In this document: positions 24,929 to 38,439 of the stretch, in pieces
Layout: each line of letters begins with the position of its first letter
How positions within the stretch are numbered: the stretch's first letter is position 1
Assembly: GCA_914767715.1 (NCBI GenBank)
Contig: OU612067.1
Coordinates: 10,292,001-10,356,000, forward strand
Direction: 5' to 3'
Length of the DNA: 64,000 nucleotides
Source of the DNA: Membranipora membranacea
Taxonomy: Eukaryota > Bryozoa > Gymnolaemata > Cheilostomatida > Membraniporidae
Notes under the pieces: model-generated
Told to the model about the DNA's origin: nothing
Seen by the model: the letters and a program-made list of their open reading frames with translations, nothing else
Databases searched by the model: none
Translations under genes and position numbers: made by a program

Positions 24929-26980
24929 CTAAAACAATAATGCAATTCCAAAATATGCAAAACATTTAAATTTAGAAATATTTGCTTTCCTTCCAAACTT
25001 TTTAGTCATGATCTTTCTTGATTGACTTTAGTTTGATGCTCTTATCGTGCTACGATCATCTCCCATTAGGCTGCACATGGGATCCTAACCGGAATAGAAA
25101 AAAAGCCTGCATATTCTAATCTGCCAAATCACAACGTCATAGATTTGATTTTTGCACTATGTATTGTAATTAAAATAGAGAGCTAGGTCTTAACGAATTC
25201 AGTGCAGATGTAATTTGCTAATTGTTTTTTCTCTTGATAAGCCATTAACAAACAAAAAATGGCTAGTGCGTTCATCGGCCATTCATCTCAATCTCATTGT
25301 GTGCCACTTGCCGCTGTTGCTGTCGCGGTAGATAGTGTCATTGACTGAGGAAGAATTCATTCTTCAATCTGCTGACAGAACATTAGCATTTCTGTTCAAC
25401 TTCACAGCTTGCTGGATGAATGTATAAGTTTTTTAAATTCTGCTTGTGTCACAACTGACTTGCGGTAACTCTAAACAAATAATTGATTAGATATGCTTTA
25501 GAAAATTGGTTTGCTGCAAGCAGAGAGCCATCATGACTTGGTTCATGACCACGACCGTGAATATGACCAATCCCCTGATTTTCCATTGCCTTACCTACTC
25601 TTCACTGAAGCATACCGGTATCGTAAAATAACTAATTGTTTTCCTAGCCAAAGACGAAATCACACATGCTGCTGGTTGCTGCTGAACTCAACAAACAATG
25701 ACAGTGTATTGTTAAATTAAATTGTTTGATTTGGTCACTTTTGGCAAATTTTATCAATGTCACTTCGGATTCGCTGCCGCATACTTACTGAAATAACTCT
25801 ACTGAAATCTGAATCCTCTTTTGACATTTTAAAGCTTGTATGGAACTTCAGAGTATATCTACTATGTATCCATTCCATATAATAACCAAACCAGCCAACT
25901 TACCTCTCTGTGTTAGATAAATAGACCAACAAGTTGAGAATATATGTTTGTGAACACAAAGATAGTGTTACCATTTATTACCGGTGAAGAAGAGGTGAGT
26001 CTAGGCAAGGCAAGGTCAGGCCTTTGTCATTCCTCTTCTATGTCGAAGTTGGAGATATAAATGATTTTTGGTTACAGCAAGCTTGAAATTCAGGTGTACA
26101 ATGTTTAAAATCTGCAATTCATGACAGTATCACTTCTAATGTGAAACCATATATTGTAACATCTTGAACAGTACTGAGTTTTTAGATGAAATTAAAAAAT
26201 ACATAATATCATACCATGACAGGTTTGGTAGTTATCTGTCCTTCAGTGAGGGATATAAACATGTGTTTATCCCTCAATATTTAAACTTCAGGAGCTTTGA
26301 GATACATAAAGGTAGGATGAGCGTTTGTTTGTAACCTAACTGCCAAACAATTTATTTTCAACAAGCTCTGTTACTTCATGGAAACCATTGGTACTCTTAA
26401 TTTTGGTTGCCATTCGTACTAAGATCCTCTTCGAATGTCCTCTCTTGTTCAGGTCTGAAATGGTTAGACTATTTTTTGTGCATACACAAAGTTTTTTGTG
26501 CATACAACAAATGCCTGGTCTAGTGGAAGAAACGCTAACCACTGCGACCCACTGCAAGTTTCCGATTTAAAGTGATAAAAGGTTGTTGGTAAATTTTATG
26601 TAGAAAATTACAAAATTACCAAAAATTCATGAAATTTACATCTATAGTTCTATGTGACATGTAAATTATCCTTCTCTGAATAATGTGTTTGCTTGTTTTT
26701 CAATTCATTTGGTTCTTTTACCTCTGCATGTTTTCGAATTTTGTCGTCAAAACTTTTTTGTCAGTCAATAAAGTGTATCAAAAGAAAAAGAAATACATTG
26801 ATAAGAAACATCGCTAACAAAGCACGACAATGAATCGTATATATCCCTATACACAACTCACTCACATCCATTTATAGCCTTGATATCCTGTGTTACCGTA
26901 TTAGAATACTTTGATGTTACTTGGTTTTTATGTTTCTGGTATCGGTATGTGTCTAAGGACTATATCCTAATGTTGTACAG
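24929..26980. other. Non-coding
   Basis: No supported coding frame. Several 60-70 codon frames lack domains or splice support. Confidence 0.35.
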
Positions 26981-26984
26981 GAGC

Positions 26985-27070
26985 ATGACCAGGAGCGTGA
27001 TCTGCCGGTTATTGAACACCGGAGCTCTTAACTGAAAGTCCCATGCCTTATCCATGGCGCCATGGCCATT
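26985..27070 (-). repeat. tRNA-like SINE fragment
   Basis: On the minus strand TGGCGCCATGGATAAGGC (A-box-like) is followed about 45 bases later by GGTGTTCAATAACC (B-box-like). The arms are imperfect, so this is more likely a SINE than a tRNA gene. Confidence 0.35.
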
Positions 27071-27189
27071 CCCTTAAGATATCGACATACATATGGTTCC
27101 AAAATTCATTTATATTAGGTGACTCAAATAGGATGGTTAAACAAACTTTTCGGACTCAAAAGGTTCTATATCTCAGTTTGAAAAAAGCG

Positions 27190-28745
27190 CCAGTTAATGT
27201 TTAAACCAAAATCACTGCTAAATGTAGAAGGCAAGATATTCTTCAGCGTTCTGGCAAAAAGCCTGACAGATTATCTTACGAACAATGGATACATTGATCC
27301 TTCAGTTCAGAAGGCAGACATCCCAGGATTCCATGGATGTCTTGAAAACGTGAGCATGATTTGGTTAGCAATAAAATCTGCTAAACAAGCTAAGTCAAAC
27401 CTTGAGGTAGTCTGGTTAGATTTGGCCAATGCCTATGGTTCTGTACCGCATACCATAATTGACCTCGCACTATCCCACTTCTGGGTGCCCGACAGGCTAA
27501 GGGTTATGGTTGAGCGCTACTAAAAAAATTCCAAAATGCGATTTACTACTAAGAACTTTACCACTTGCTGGCAAGAGCTGGCAGTAGGCATCCCTATGGG
27601 ATGTGCTATATCCCTTTCCTATTCGTTATGGTGATTGAGATAGTTATATAGAATTCAATAGGCAGTGAGAATGGGATCCTGGTTGCAAATAACCAGATAC
27701 TTCCGACGATGAGGGCCTTTATGGATGATATTACAATAATATCACCAGAGAAGGCTCAGGTTGTAGCTTCAGTCTATAGACTGCATGAGTTGATAGAGAG
27801 TGTGCAATGCGATTCAAACTTAGCTAGAGATGGTCCATGTTTTTGTGTTAAAGCAAACCTGTACCAAATACCTAGGAACATAGCATAGCATATTCCCACG
27901 CTTGCAGAGCAGCCTGTAAAGAGCATAGGAAGAAGGTATAGTTTGCCGATCACAGACAGGTTTCGCGGAGTCGAGGTGAAAAAACAACAAATTACAGGGC
28001 TGGACGTGATTGAAACATGTGGTCTGTGTGGTAAATACAAAGCCTGGATTCTCAGCGTTGCGCTCATGCCTCAAATTTTGTGGCCTCTGACAGTTTATGA
28101 TATTCAGCTTACACTGTATGCCAGTTTGTTACACTCTCACTACCTATGAATTCGCTTGTTGAAGAGTACAAAACATCAAAAGCAAGACTTGATATGATGT
28201 TGAACGAGTCACCAGACTAGGTGATAAGGGAGTGTTCTTGTCACTTGTCACTGGTAAAAAGTTGTCTGTCTCAGACACTGTCAGAGATGCTAAATCATGA
28301 CTGGAGATTAGCGAGATTGTGGGTCATGGCATCGGCGTGGAAGCAAACCGGTGGTTCTCAAAGGAAATCCCTAAGGTTTGACGGTAGTTGATGAGGTGCG
28401 CAAGATGGAAGAGGAGCACCATCAAACACAAGTTCTAGACCAAGCCCAACAAGGCAGGTGGACTAGTTGGGAGTCTGTTGAGCAGCGTTAGCTCAAATGA
28501 ACAGAAATGTGGTCGATGGAGCCACAAAGGATCGGCTTTCTGGTTGGTGCAGCTTATGATCAACTACCAACCCCGGCGAACTTGGAACGCTGGAATTTGA
28601 CGAGAACTCGAAATGTGCCGAGTGCTCAGCCAAGGGCACACTTTGACATATATTGTCAAATTGCCGGCAGAGCCTGGGAAGATACACATATAGGCATCAT
28701 CAAGTGTTGAAATGGTGTGTAAATAAGCCAAGGAGAAGTATGAGT
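27190..28745 (+). mobile_element. Decayed R2/NeSL-like LINE reverse transcriptase
   Basis: A plus-strand relic in several frames, in the order of the family. SLLNVEGKIFFSVLAK opens it, GYIDPSVQKADIPGFHGC follows, then VVWLDLANAYGSVPH (palm A), VGIPMGCAIS (palm B), and RAFMDDITII with the FMDD active site near 27,720. Further on come MWSMEPQRIGFLV, PTPANLERW and, after a shift, a Cys/His stretch (CAEC to H) like the zinc knuckle before the restriction-like endonuclease. At least four stops or frameshifts interrupt it. It is an old, inactive copy. The class assignment rests on remembered motif order. Confidence 0.7.
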
Positions 28746-29722
28746 ATGCAAATGCTCGTGGTGAAACGCATGAAAAGATTGGTAATGAGAATTGGTTCTT
28801 ATGCTAGTATTTAATGTCATAATCAAAGGGAATCATCAAAAAATCACAAAAACTTGAAAGAAGCAGTGAGTGATAATTGGATGACAAGCTGAAGTCAAAA
28901 AAAAGTTTTAGTCAGTTAGAAAGAAATCTATAGAGAAGATTTCCCTATTTGGAGGCAAAATGGAAGAGTATCGTAAAATCGTAATTATTATTAAACCCCT
29001 AACTCGACTGTGATTTAGTTGATTAATATATTAAGATGCAAAGTCTAGGATCGAATCTCTCAGAGTGTGACGCAATCAAATTTTGAATCCTGAAAAACAT
29101 AAGCATGACTGCTAGTGATATTGATATCTGCTCAGCACTCGAGAGAACATAACTGTTGACAAATAATGACAATCACTAATGAATTGAAGAAAAAATCACT
29201 ACTCCACTATTCAACATCTTTTCCGAAATTATCTTGAACTGCTCACAAGATATAGGGCAGGTTTGCTATCCTTTCTGGTAAAATGAAAACAAGGAATATG
29301 CAAGGTAATGACTTTCCAGTTTAGAGTTTTATTTGGTTGATTGATTGATGAGGAGGGTCCAGTTCAAGGTTATTCTAAATTTCTATTGTTGTGAGGGTCT
29401 TTCTGATAGATTTTCTTTTTGATGAATTCTTGAATGAGACTGACACTCATCAATCAAATTATTTCTGGAGAACCAATCCAGCGAAGATTTATTCACAGAC
29501 ATAATACAAAAAAAATTTAAAACAAACATAAAACACTTTTTGAAGGGTTATACCACGTTGTTCCGTGTTTTGTCTCCAAATATGAATTTATGACTCAATA
29601 TTACAGAAAGGAGGAAAATGTGACAGACATAACTGGGACCGATAAAACTAACCTGATGTTAAATAATGTCTGAGCTCATGACAACAATGTTGGGTGTCCA
29701 AAACAGAGTTAGTACCGAAGGG
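28746..29722. other. Non-coding, 3' flank of the VWA-pseudokinase gene
   Basis: No supported frame. The 3' UTR of the minus-strand gene ending at 29723 must lie at the right part. Confidence 0.4.
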
Positions 29723-32700
29723 TTACGAACGCATGTTTCGCAGTCGGTTGGCAATTTCTCTGCTTGTTATTCTTGTTTCAGCATCCCACATTAGACAAGC
29801 CATTACTAGATTGCATTGGCCTTCTTCTAGCTTAGACACGACATCCGGAAGCTTTTTCTCTTTCAACTCCTCAGGCATTTTCTGCCCACCAGCATTCGTG
29901 GTCATCTTTTTGTAGACTTCAGTTCCAGCGAGGACCTCTAGGATGGTGATGCCCATGGACCATACATCAGACATTGAACTTGAGATCTCACCTTCCCACA
30001 GTTCTATTGGTTTATATCGTACAATGTTTTCTTGAAAAAAAAGAATATTATCTATAATTGATTCTTGTGACGCTATGTTAGAACATGCAAGTATTTAGTA
30101 CCGTATATGTGACCTTGATTTGAATGAATCATATCAGCTGCATTACTGCAAGATATTAGATGAATAGTAGAGATACAAATGGCTTGTTTCCTCACCTTGA
30201 TTCAGCATCGCCAAGCTACTGGTGGTAAGTTTTCCAACATTGCCTACGATCTGAAATTATAAACACATGTGATCACAGAGTGTGATACATGGCAGATAAG
30301 GGCAGACAATGTTGGGAGATAAGGGTTGTCTGTCACTTTTTGTCCACTTTTATTTGGTAAATATTTTATCTCACATCAAATTTCGCTTCTCAGGAATGTT
30401 TGGATTTTACTGCAGTTTCCCTATATTGTGAGAGTGAGGGGTTGTGAGAACACTCGGAGAGATTTTGTCACAATTAAATTATCTGCCTTAAAGTTTATTT
30501 AAGACTGGTGTCCTAGTACTGCAATTTGTGAGGTAATAACTATTCCTAAATTCTACAGAAGGGCCAAATTAATATGCTGTTAGCAGCTAGTTCCACAGTA
30601 GTTTTTGCAATATTATGAGACAGTAAAAATTCATAGCACTTCTTGATAAATTTTGTGTGTTAGGAATTGCCCCCTCCGAATAATGGGGCCATTTCATATA
30701 CTACCGATAATTTTTACCAAATAAGTGCAATGAAATCATTCCGTGTCAAAACATTGTATGACTACTGCAGATCTAGATGTCTGACTATATATTGCTTTGT
30801 GCCTTGAGTGGTCTCTGAAGGATCATTGTGATGATAAACATACCAAAATGCAGCTGGGCCGGACTGCCTTATGGACGACTCCAACCTTGTGAAGGTAAGC
30901 CAGCCCTTCTGCTGCATCAGCCAGATAACCAACAAATACGTTCTGCTGAATCTACAACAGATGGCTTAGAGAATATACACATGATGAGCAGAGGGGTTTT
31001 TAATGGTAATTTGGAAGCTACCCATAACAGAGCAGAATATGTGTATATTATATATATCAAACCCTCTGTAACTTATATAAACCAACTAGAACATGTCCTG
31101 CTGAATGAACAGCATTTTGTGTTCAATTTCTCAAAGAATCAAAATTTTGCTGGGCTGTACATCTCCAGTATATTGAACCTCATAGTTGCATTCAAAAGCC
31201 CCTGAACAATGGTCACAGTCATGATCGTGGGATTTAGCAGCACTATCACTATTTGCTTGATTATGTTTGACTATTTGTCGTCAGAAAGTTCTAAAATGTC
31301 CGAAAACTCTTTGTAGACTTTGAATTTATGCACTTATAGTATATGATATTCACCTTGGCAGTACCCTTCACTTGTTTCACTGCCGCATTGTACAAATTGT
31401 TGTCTCCCATTTCCATAATCAACATCATTGTAGTCCTCCTATCAAAAGGTTCAACGTTTCCAAACACAACGGCTATATTATCATGTTTCAGCCTTCTACA
31501 AAGTAATCGCAATAAAAGCTTGAATTTCTAAACATTTGACACTGATGTGGAAAACAGGGCAATAGGCAATCGAAACTTTAGATAATCTGCACTGCCAAAA
31601 CCTGAATATATTTGGGAATATATCAATTATGGTTTGTGTGCTTTAAATACTACCATTTTTTACATTAAAGATTTTAGATTGAAGACAAGACGGGTTTGTC
31701 AACTTAGCACTGATTCGAGTGGTGCTTACCTCAACCTAGCAACGTGGCTGGAAAACTCCTCCTCCTCAGGTGACAATTCTCCCCATGCCTTTTTGATAGC
31801 AACTTTTGCTCCGTTATATAGGCCTGACCAAACCATTGATCCTGCACCTGTACCCAACAGGTCAATGCCAACCTCCACCTTCTCTTTTGGAATCACTGAT
31901 GCAAATGTATAATTTATCCCGTTCTCCATTCTATGTGCTGCGAGCTCAGCAATTCTGGAATGATTCTCTCCTTCTGTCTCTGTGTTGAATATATAACGAT
32001 CAAAGGTATGTATGCCTACCTAATTTCAATGAAGCATGAACAATGTATTGCACTAGGTATCGATGAACCCTTCTCCTCAAATGGTATCAATTATCAGCAT
32101 GCTAATTACTCTCAACATTTTTAAATGGGCATGGTTTGGATGCATAAATTAGAAGATTGATGTGTATGAATTATACCTCAATATTCCAACATAATCTTTA
32201 CCTGTGACATATGTGGTCTCACTGCTCGGAGCCAGAGCTAATGTGCTGCCAGCTGCCAATTTAAGGCGCTCAAGATTCATGCTGATGCTGTCAGGTAGTC
32301 CAACAGAACCATCTTGCTGGATTTCCTGAATATACTCCTAAAATGGAGGTTGATGGGATATGTCTCCAATCATATCATATAAACTTAGACTAGGTCACAT
32401 TAGGTCGTTTTAGCTAATCTTCCAGGGAAAAAGGCCTCAAAAATAGATTGGGGAACTTTATTGCACATACAGGAGAGGAGTTATGGAGAGATATGATACA
32501 GTAAGAGTAACAACGGGTGTCAATACAAATGATGTTGATCTGACTTCCTACTTGGTAACTTTGGATACTCCTTCCACGATATACAGCAGCTGTTATGACA
32601 ACTCTCATATCCTCTGGCTCGTTTACTTCCAGCCTCCAGCTGTAAGTCTTGTAAGCCAGCTCTTCCCAGAATCGATCAGCGGCATCATGCTTACCTTTAC

Positions 32701-34841
32701 CAAACTGCATCGGTACAATCTCAACTCCCTGAATAAGATATTGACGTTAAATCATACCCAAAGACCAATGCATGTTTAAGACAGGCAGCTACATATGGTA
32801 AAATTCTGTCAGAGTAGCATAATAGGCAATTTCGATTCTCTGGGTGAGAGAGTGTCTCCCGTGAACTATAACTCACAAAAATTCATTTATTTTACCATGC
32901 AAATCGGACATAACTTTATCAGAAGTAACTGCCTGACTAAAACATGAATTGGTCTATAGCATTAGGGTAGGACTTAAACTTTAATTATTTTCTGGAAAAA
33001 CCAACATCACTCTTGATTGGATTTTTCATTGAGTTCAATGCAGCAAACCAATGAGGAAGAGATGGCATTTAGTTATTTTTCCAATATCAGTAAAAGTCTC
33101 AAACTTGTTTGTATTATTTTTTGCAAGAATTGTATCAATATTTCACACTGATTGACCAGAATTTAACAGCATTTATCTGCTCTTTTCACAATATGAGGTT
33201 AGCTGACATTTTAGACCGGGGAAAATTGAAATCAGTTAAAATTGAAGCAACAATCATCAGTCAGACTTAAAATTGACCATTCGAAGAAGATTATCAGCCT
33301 CCTCTCTCCAATCAAGTTGTTGTTCAACATGATAAAACTCTTCTAAAATGTCAGGGTAGTCTTCATATTCATGAGGTGTTGCATCCCCGAACATGATCAA
33401 TTGCCGCTTACTTCCTGTTAAAAGAAATTGTCTCTTCTTCAGAAAGCCAATCATTACCACTACCTCCCCATACCATAGTCTGATAAATTGTCTCCACAAT
33501 AAGGTGATACATTTTTGCACAGGTATTTTCAACATGCTTATGAAATACAAGCATTCTGAGTTCTTAAAATTAGAACACAATGCGAAAATCGAATTGATTA
33601 GCAGCCGTTTTGAAATCTTGAATAGTGAACTTTCTGCATTCAGACTGATGTGAGGTATGTGAAGCAAACTAACCTTCTCTCCAGCTGAAATCTTCTCTCG
33701 CTCTTTTGAGTACCAGCTCATAACATTCAGGTTCGTCTCCCCCGTGTGTGTTCTCTACTTCTTCTACAAATTTCTGTAACTCTCCAATGTCTCTGGTGAA
33801 ATCAATAGATCTAGTTGTGTATCCTCCCACCTCAGGGTCAAAATCACAGTAATCGCCATGTGCTATGATCTGTTAGGAAAATTTAGTTGACAACAACAGT
33901 GTATATACGAACACTGTTGTAATCGCAAGGTTTATTAGGATATATATCATAAGCTCAACGTGTCACTTCAGTCTAATACTAAATTGGATCGCTTCTGGCT
34001 AAGATCAAGGTGTCACTGTCAATGGGCGATTAGTGCCTGTTTCAGTTTCCTCTGCACACTCATGATTAGGAGGTTGACCATGGCCTCACCTCTAGGATGC
34101 ATTCTAGTTGTTTGGAATGAATCACACTATCAGTACGTGGGCTTCGAGCAACTCGCGTTCCTCTTTAGGGGCAGCCCACCTTCTGTTTTGTCATTATCAG
34201 GGCTTTGGTTAGAGTGTCACTGCCAATGGCTGAGTGTTGACTGTTTCATTTTGACAGTTTGACTCTCCCTCAGTTTAGGAGGTTATTATAGCCTCACAGT
34301 TCTAGGATGCATTCAAATTTCCAGGATGTATCACATTTGCAGTATGAGTCATTTTATAGCCGGGCGGCCCTCTTTAGTGCCAGTAAAGTCAACAGTGTTC
34401 TTATGAACAGCAAGTGTTGCTTCTCTGCCTAATCAGTTTTGAGACCACAAGGATATACACATTTAAATACATGCTATCACCAGTACATTTCCTTGATTTA
34501 TCAAACTCTATTAATTGATCATATAGCGCATTGATGTTTGAAACGTTAATGTTCGAACATGGTACAATTAAGCAACCTTCAATCATCTTGTCTTGAAGGG
34601 TCTCAGGCTTCTCAAATTACAAACAGTAAATGGTCAGTACACTCACCCCGACCTGAACATCTGCATACTTCTCAAATATCCCTGGAATGAATTTCTGCAT
34701 GTCTTCACGCAGCTGAGCAATGAACTGTGACATTGATCCAGTTGTGTCATATGACAGAATCACATCGTGGTATTGATATTTAGTACTTCCTCCAGTCTTC
34801 TCCAATCTGTACATTTTGTTGTGACTTCTGGTGGAAGCCAT
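29723..34841 (-). CDS. VWA domain-pseudokinase fusion protein
   Basis: Ten exons, 553 aa, all phases consistent: 34841-34647, 33869-33674, 33414-33278, 32728-32552, 32337-32202, 31937-31730, 31495-31354, 30951-30844, 30250-30196, 30030-29723. Residues about 26-210 are a VWA domain: DVILSYDTTGSM (MIDAS Asp32, Thr34, Ser36), GGDEPECYELVL and LIMFGDATPHEY. A linker leads to a protein-kinase fold from about 303. The glycine loop GTGAGSMVWSG and the VAIKK lysine (329) are present, as is DVWSMG (Asp473). The catalytic loop reads VVHKAVRPSCIL, so HRD is HKA, and the DFG position reads TSS (KLTTSSLA). Two essential catalytic sites are thus gone. There is no signal peptide or TM span, so the protein is probably cytosolic. 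Exon 3 uses a weak GTCAAT donor. The ATG at 34841 is the first in frame near the domain; further 5' exons remain possible. The role is unknown, likely scaffold or allosteric. Confidence 0.8.
34005..34382. repeat. Two-copy tandem duplication, about 205 bp, in VWA gene intron 1
   Basis: Two units share GTGTCACTG(T/C)CAATGG, TTAGGAGGTT, CTAGGATGCATTC and CCTCTTTAG in the same order at about 205 bp spacing. The second begins near 34,208. The copies have diverged noticeably. Confidence 0.65.
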
Positions 34842-36879
34842 TTTCTCTTTCAATGTTTATCAAGTGAGTAAAATTGTGTAACTGGCTGTTACACAGAATA
34901 AGTTGAAGTGGCAATGCTGCAAGCTCACCAAATGTTGTTCTTAAATGTCCTCAACCAGGAAATTTTGATCAAACATACCTAAGTAACTCATATATGATTG
35001 TCCTAACATGAATGCGACAAAGCACATAACACACAGACTAATCAAAACCATACATCTTATGATGTAATATAATTTCAAACATTATTATTGCATATGAATA
35101 GGAGTATAAAGTAAAAGGAATAAAATACTTTAAATGTGTGTGAATTGCCTAGAGAATTGCTTTGTTTCATTGTGCCTGTGGTCAATTCAATTAATTAATT
35201 GTTTGCGTGAATATAAGAGAACATATGGTTGAGAATTCGATGAACACAAATAGCTGAGTGTACCGCATGGCCTGAAAAATTAACATAAGCAAAGTTACTC
35301 TGCTAATTCTATATTACCAATGCCATTTTCTGTTAAAATCTTAAATGGTACCTGGGCAACAATGGCCTTTTGGAATGTATTATTAGGCCGACGAATTGCG
35401 TAATTCACCTTAGACAATTGCGCCACATCCACTAGTGTTTCATTTTGTAGCACTGGTTAGCAGGCTTATAAACATAGAATAGTACTTTCATGAGCTCAAT
35501 CAGTCAATCAAGCAAAACACATAACAGAAAGTCATTGCCATGCATATTTCTTGTTATCATTTTACCAGAAAGGATAGCAATTCCGCCTGATATTTTGCGA
35601 GCAGTTCAAGAGAAATTAATTAACAGATCTGGAGTAGTTCTGATTTCTTCAGGCAAAATTTATACCATTGATGATTGTCATGATTTGGCAACAGTTATGT
35701 TTTCTCAAGTGCTGAGCAGATATCAATATCACTACCAGTCATGCTTATGTTCTTTAGGATTCAAAATTTGGTTTGGTCAAATATGCGATCCTCGACTATG
35801 CATCTTACTATCTTTATCAACTAAATCACAGTGTAGTTTGGGGTTTGATAATAATGACAATTCTGATAACAAGGGGTGAGTACACTAGGAAGTTCTGAAA
35901 AACGTAGCAGCATACAGTTGACAAGGAGGCAGGGTAACCAAAAAAAAAAATATCAATATTCACAACTGCAATCAATGATTTTGGAAACCAATAACAGCCG
36001 CTGATTTCGTTGCAGCAGGGTGCAGGCTGGTTAATCGTTGAGATCAGAGAGTCGGTTGCTATTATATATTGAGCAGCTGTGGCTGAACCTAACGGTGGAT
36101 AAACAGTATTATTTAGAAGAGTTATTCCTGTGTATTTCCAATGAGATCGTGAAACTGTAATAATAAAGTATGTCGTAACAATTGTATGGGTTCATTACAA
36201 AACTTTATGCAGTTCTGAATGGGAACTAAAAACAGTCGCTGGCGACCAGGTGGTCAAGCTTCATAGCATTGTTCTTAAAAACAATCTAATATCATTGTTA
36301 TACAACCTATGTCGTTAAAAATCCATTGTTCTTGAGTGATATTGTCCCACAACATGTCTTACAACACCCATTTGTTGGATCAGACTAAGTACCTAAGGTA
36401 AGTCTTAGCATGCAACATGGGCTGCATCGACGAACCCTCTACTATGATTTTTTCATAAAACTGGCTTTTGCCCATACAGAACTGGACTTTATCTGTAATG
36501 TTGGCAAATAGACCAACCAGGTAAGCGGTCATCAACAAAAAATGCAGTATGGCAAATTCAATTATCCTCAGACAAAAATATGTACAATTAACAATAGTAA
36601 GTAAATATGTTCTCACTTTGTTGCCTCTCAACAACCAAACCCGCACTGGTGAGCAGTGCCACACATTATACAAAAGACCCACTGTCAGAACAAATGTGAC
36701 TGATGGCAAATAGCAGCAATCTAGAGTACATTCCAATGCAATAAGCAAAACATGCATGCACTGTAACACAGCACAGCTACACTCCACCCTTAATAAATAA
36801 TCAACACCAACAGCAACTTCAATGAATTCACTAACCTCAGTATCCTAACCTATACAACTAGGATCCGGAGTTATGATTT
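34842..36879. other. Non-coding, upstream of the VWA-pseudokinase gene
   Basis: Presumably holds the promoter and possibly a 5' UTR exon of the leftward gene. The longest frame (135 codons, 36787-36380 minus) has no recognised domain, and its hydrophobic stretches resemble AT-rich chance coding. Confidence 0.35.
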
Positions 36880-37760
36880 GAGATTACGGGAGAGTGGCTG
36901 GATCAGAAAGACCACTAGGCATTGACTGGTATCCTGTTCAAGAAATCTTCTCATTTTCACACACAAACTGTGTCGAGAAAGTCCATGGCAGAAATATGCT
37001 AAGATCTTTGGCTTCGTTCTTTGATCCTCTAGGGTTTCTTTCACCTATCATACTCATCGGTAAATGCATACTGCAACGCATGTGCCACCATTTAGACTGG
37101 GATAAAGAAGTACCAAAAGATCCTATTGATCGTTGGACTTCTCGGGTCACATACTTGTCTAATCTGGAAAAATGCTGCAAACTGCATACATATGCTGATG
37201 CCAGTAAAAAAGGGTGATGGTGCTAACTGCTATCTGAGGCTATTATCTGAACAAGGTGTGACATCATCGCTTTTGTTTTGGAAATTTCGGGTAGTACCCC
37301 TCAAGGGCTGTACAATGCCAAGATTAGAGTTGAAAACAGCAGTACTGGCTGCAAAGATTGGTCATCACTTGCTCAGGTGCCGTCTATTCCCATTGATGCT
37401 GTTTTCTATCAGTCTGAAAGAGGAATTTTCTTGCTTATATACAGAACACCAAGAAACGCCTGTGCCAATATGTTAAAAATCGTGTACAGAATATACACGA
37501 TTTATCCTCGGTCGAGTCCTTGAATTATGTTGCGTCAGCAGATAATCCTGCCGATATTGCATCTTGAGGATGCAGTGTAGGGTCTCTTCTCACCTCACTG
37601 TGGTTTACTGGAGCAGCTGTTCTCAGTGACCCTATCAGTCCAGTGTCTCTGAAACTGACCCAGAGATCCACTGTAAACTTTTTCAGGTCACAAGGACTGA
37701 GGGATGGCACTCAAAACATCAGGGCTGTTGGACATGAGCTTGAGGTTAGCAGATTTATAT
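36880..37760 (+). mobile_element. Decayed BEL/Pao retrotransposon pol fragment (RT end and RNase H)
   Basis: Plus-strand pieces in shifting frames carry BEL/Pao landmarks in order: LGIDWYPVQEIFSF, SLASFFDPLGFLSP, LDWDKEVPKD, HTYADASKKG (RNase H start), CTMPRLELKTAVLAAKI and SADNPADIAS. Protease, most of the RT and integrase are absent here, and stops and frameshifts are frequent. It is an old inactive fragment of an invertebrate LTR element. Confidence 0.75.
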
Positions 37761-37779
37761 ATTGCTTGAGTATCAGTCA

Positions 37780-38231
37780 GAAGATCAACTGCTTCTTCAG
37801 CTGTATCACAGCTGTACAGACCATTGTCGACCCTTCAGACGGCACAAGGCCTGAAATCTGCCTTTGGGGAACTTAGGCGGATTACCTCCCCTGAATGGAA
37901 GTGGGATGCAGTAAAAACCATCCTCTTCTCTACAGATACCTTTAGTGAGAATACATAGAAACTCATCATCATCAAGAGAGTCCAATGATTGATCACCATC
38001 ACCTGGCAACTCAAACCCTATATCCAGGCACTTCACTACGTCCATGGGGACTGCAGTTTCAGTTTCTGGAGGAGACTTGGTTGAGACCTGATAAACCTTC
38101 TGACACTCAAAGTCAGACTTCACTTGAAGTGACTTGGGCACTTGCATAGATAAGACCAAATTATGTGCAGTATATCCATCAAAACCTCCTGTGGGGGGCT
38201 GTATGGCAGTGTTAGAAATAGATCCTACCAT
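37780..38231 (-). mobile_element. Second BEL/Pao-like pol fragment, opposite orientation
   Basis: The minus frame 38231-37806 includes LDDDEFLCILTKG, then EEDGFYCIPLPFR and RFQALCRLKGR. This is the order found at the protease-to-RT junction of BEL/Pao polyproteins, where a short GFY-(x)-PLPFR motif precedes the RT. It faces the plus-strand BEL piece, so the locus holds either two insertions or one inverted by rearrangement. The family call is moderately sure. Confidence 0.5.
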
Positions 38232-38439
38232 TGTTCAGCCTAACGGTCTAACGGCCATTTTTTGAGTTCCAATGCCGATGGCACCTTGAGGTTACTAGGT
38301 TTTTGGGAGCAGCCATAATTATAATTTGTTCGGAGGGAAGTAAAAAACCTCTCTGGTTGATAGCTGTTAAAAGTTGTGTTGAATTAATTAACTTAACCCT
38401 AAAGGAATGAAGAGGTCTACTATTCTTCTGGAGCCTGAT

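Noticed and set aside
27774-28074. Overlapping minus-strand frames of 84-97 codons
   Set aside because: Antisense to the decayed LINE reverse transcriptase; no independent support.
36380-36787. 135-codon minus-strand frame with hydrophobic stretches
   Set aside because: No domain, no splice partners and no homologous copy in the window; AT-rich chance openness is enough to explain it.
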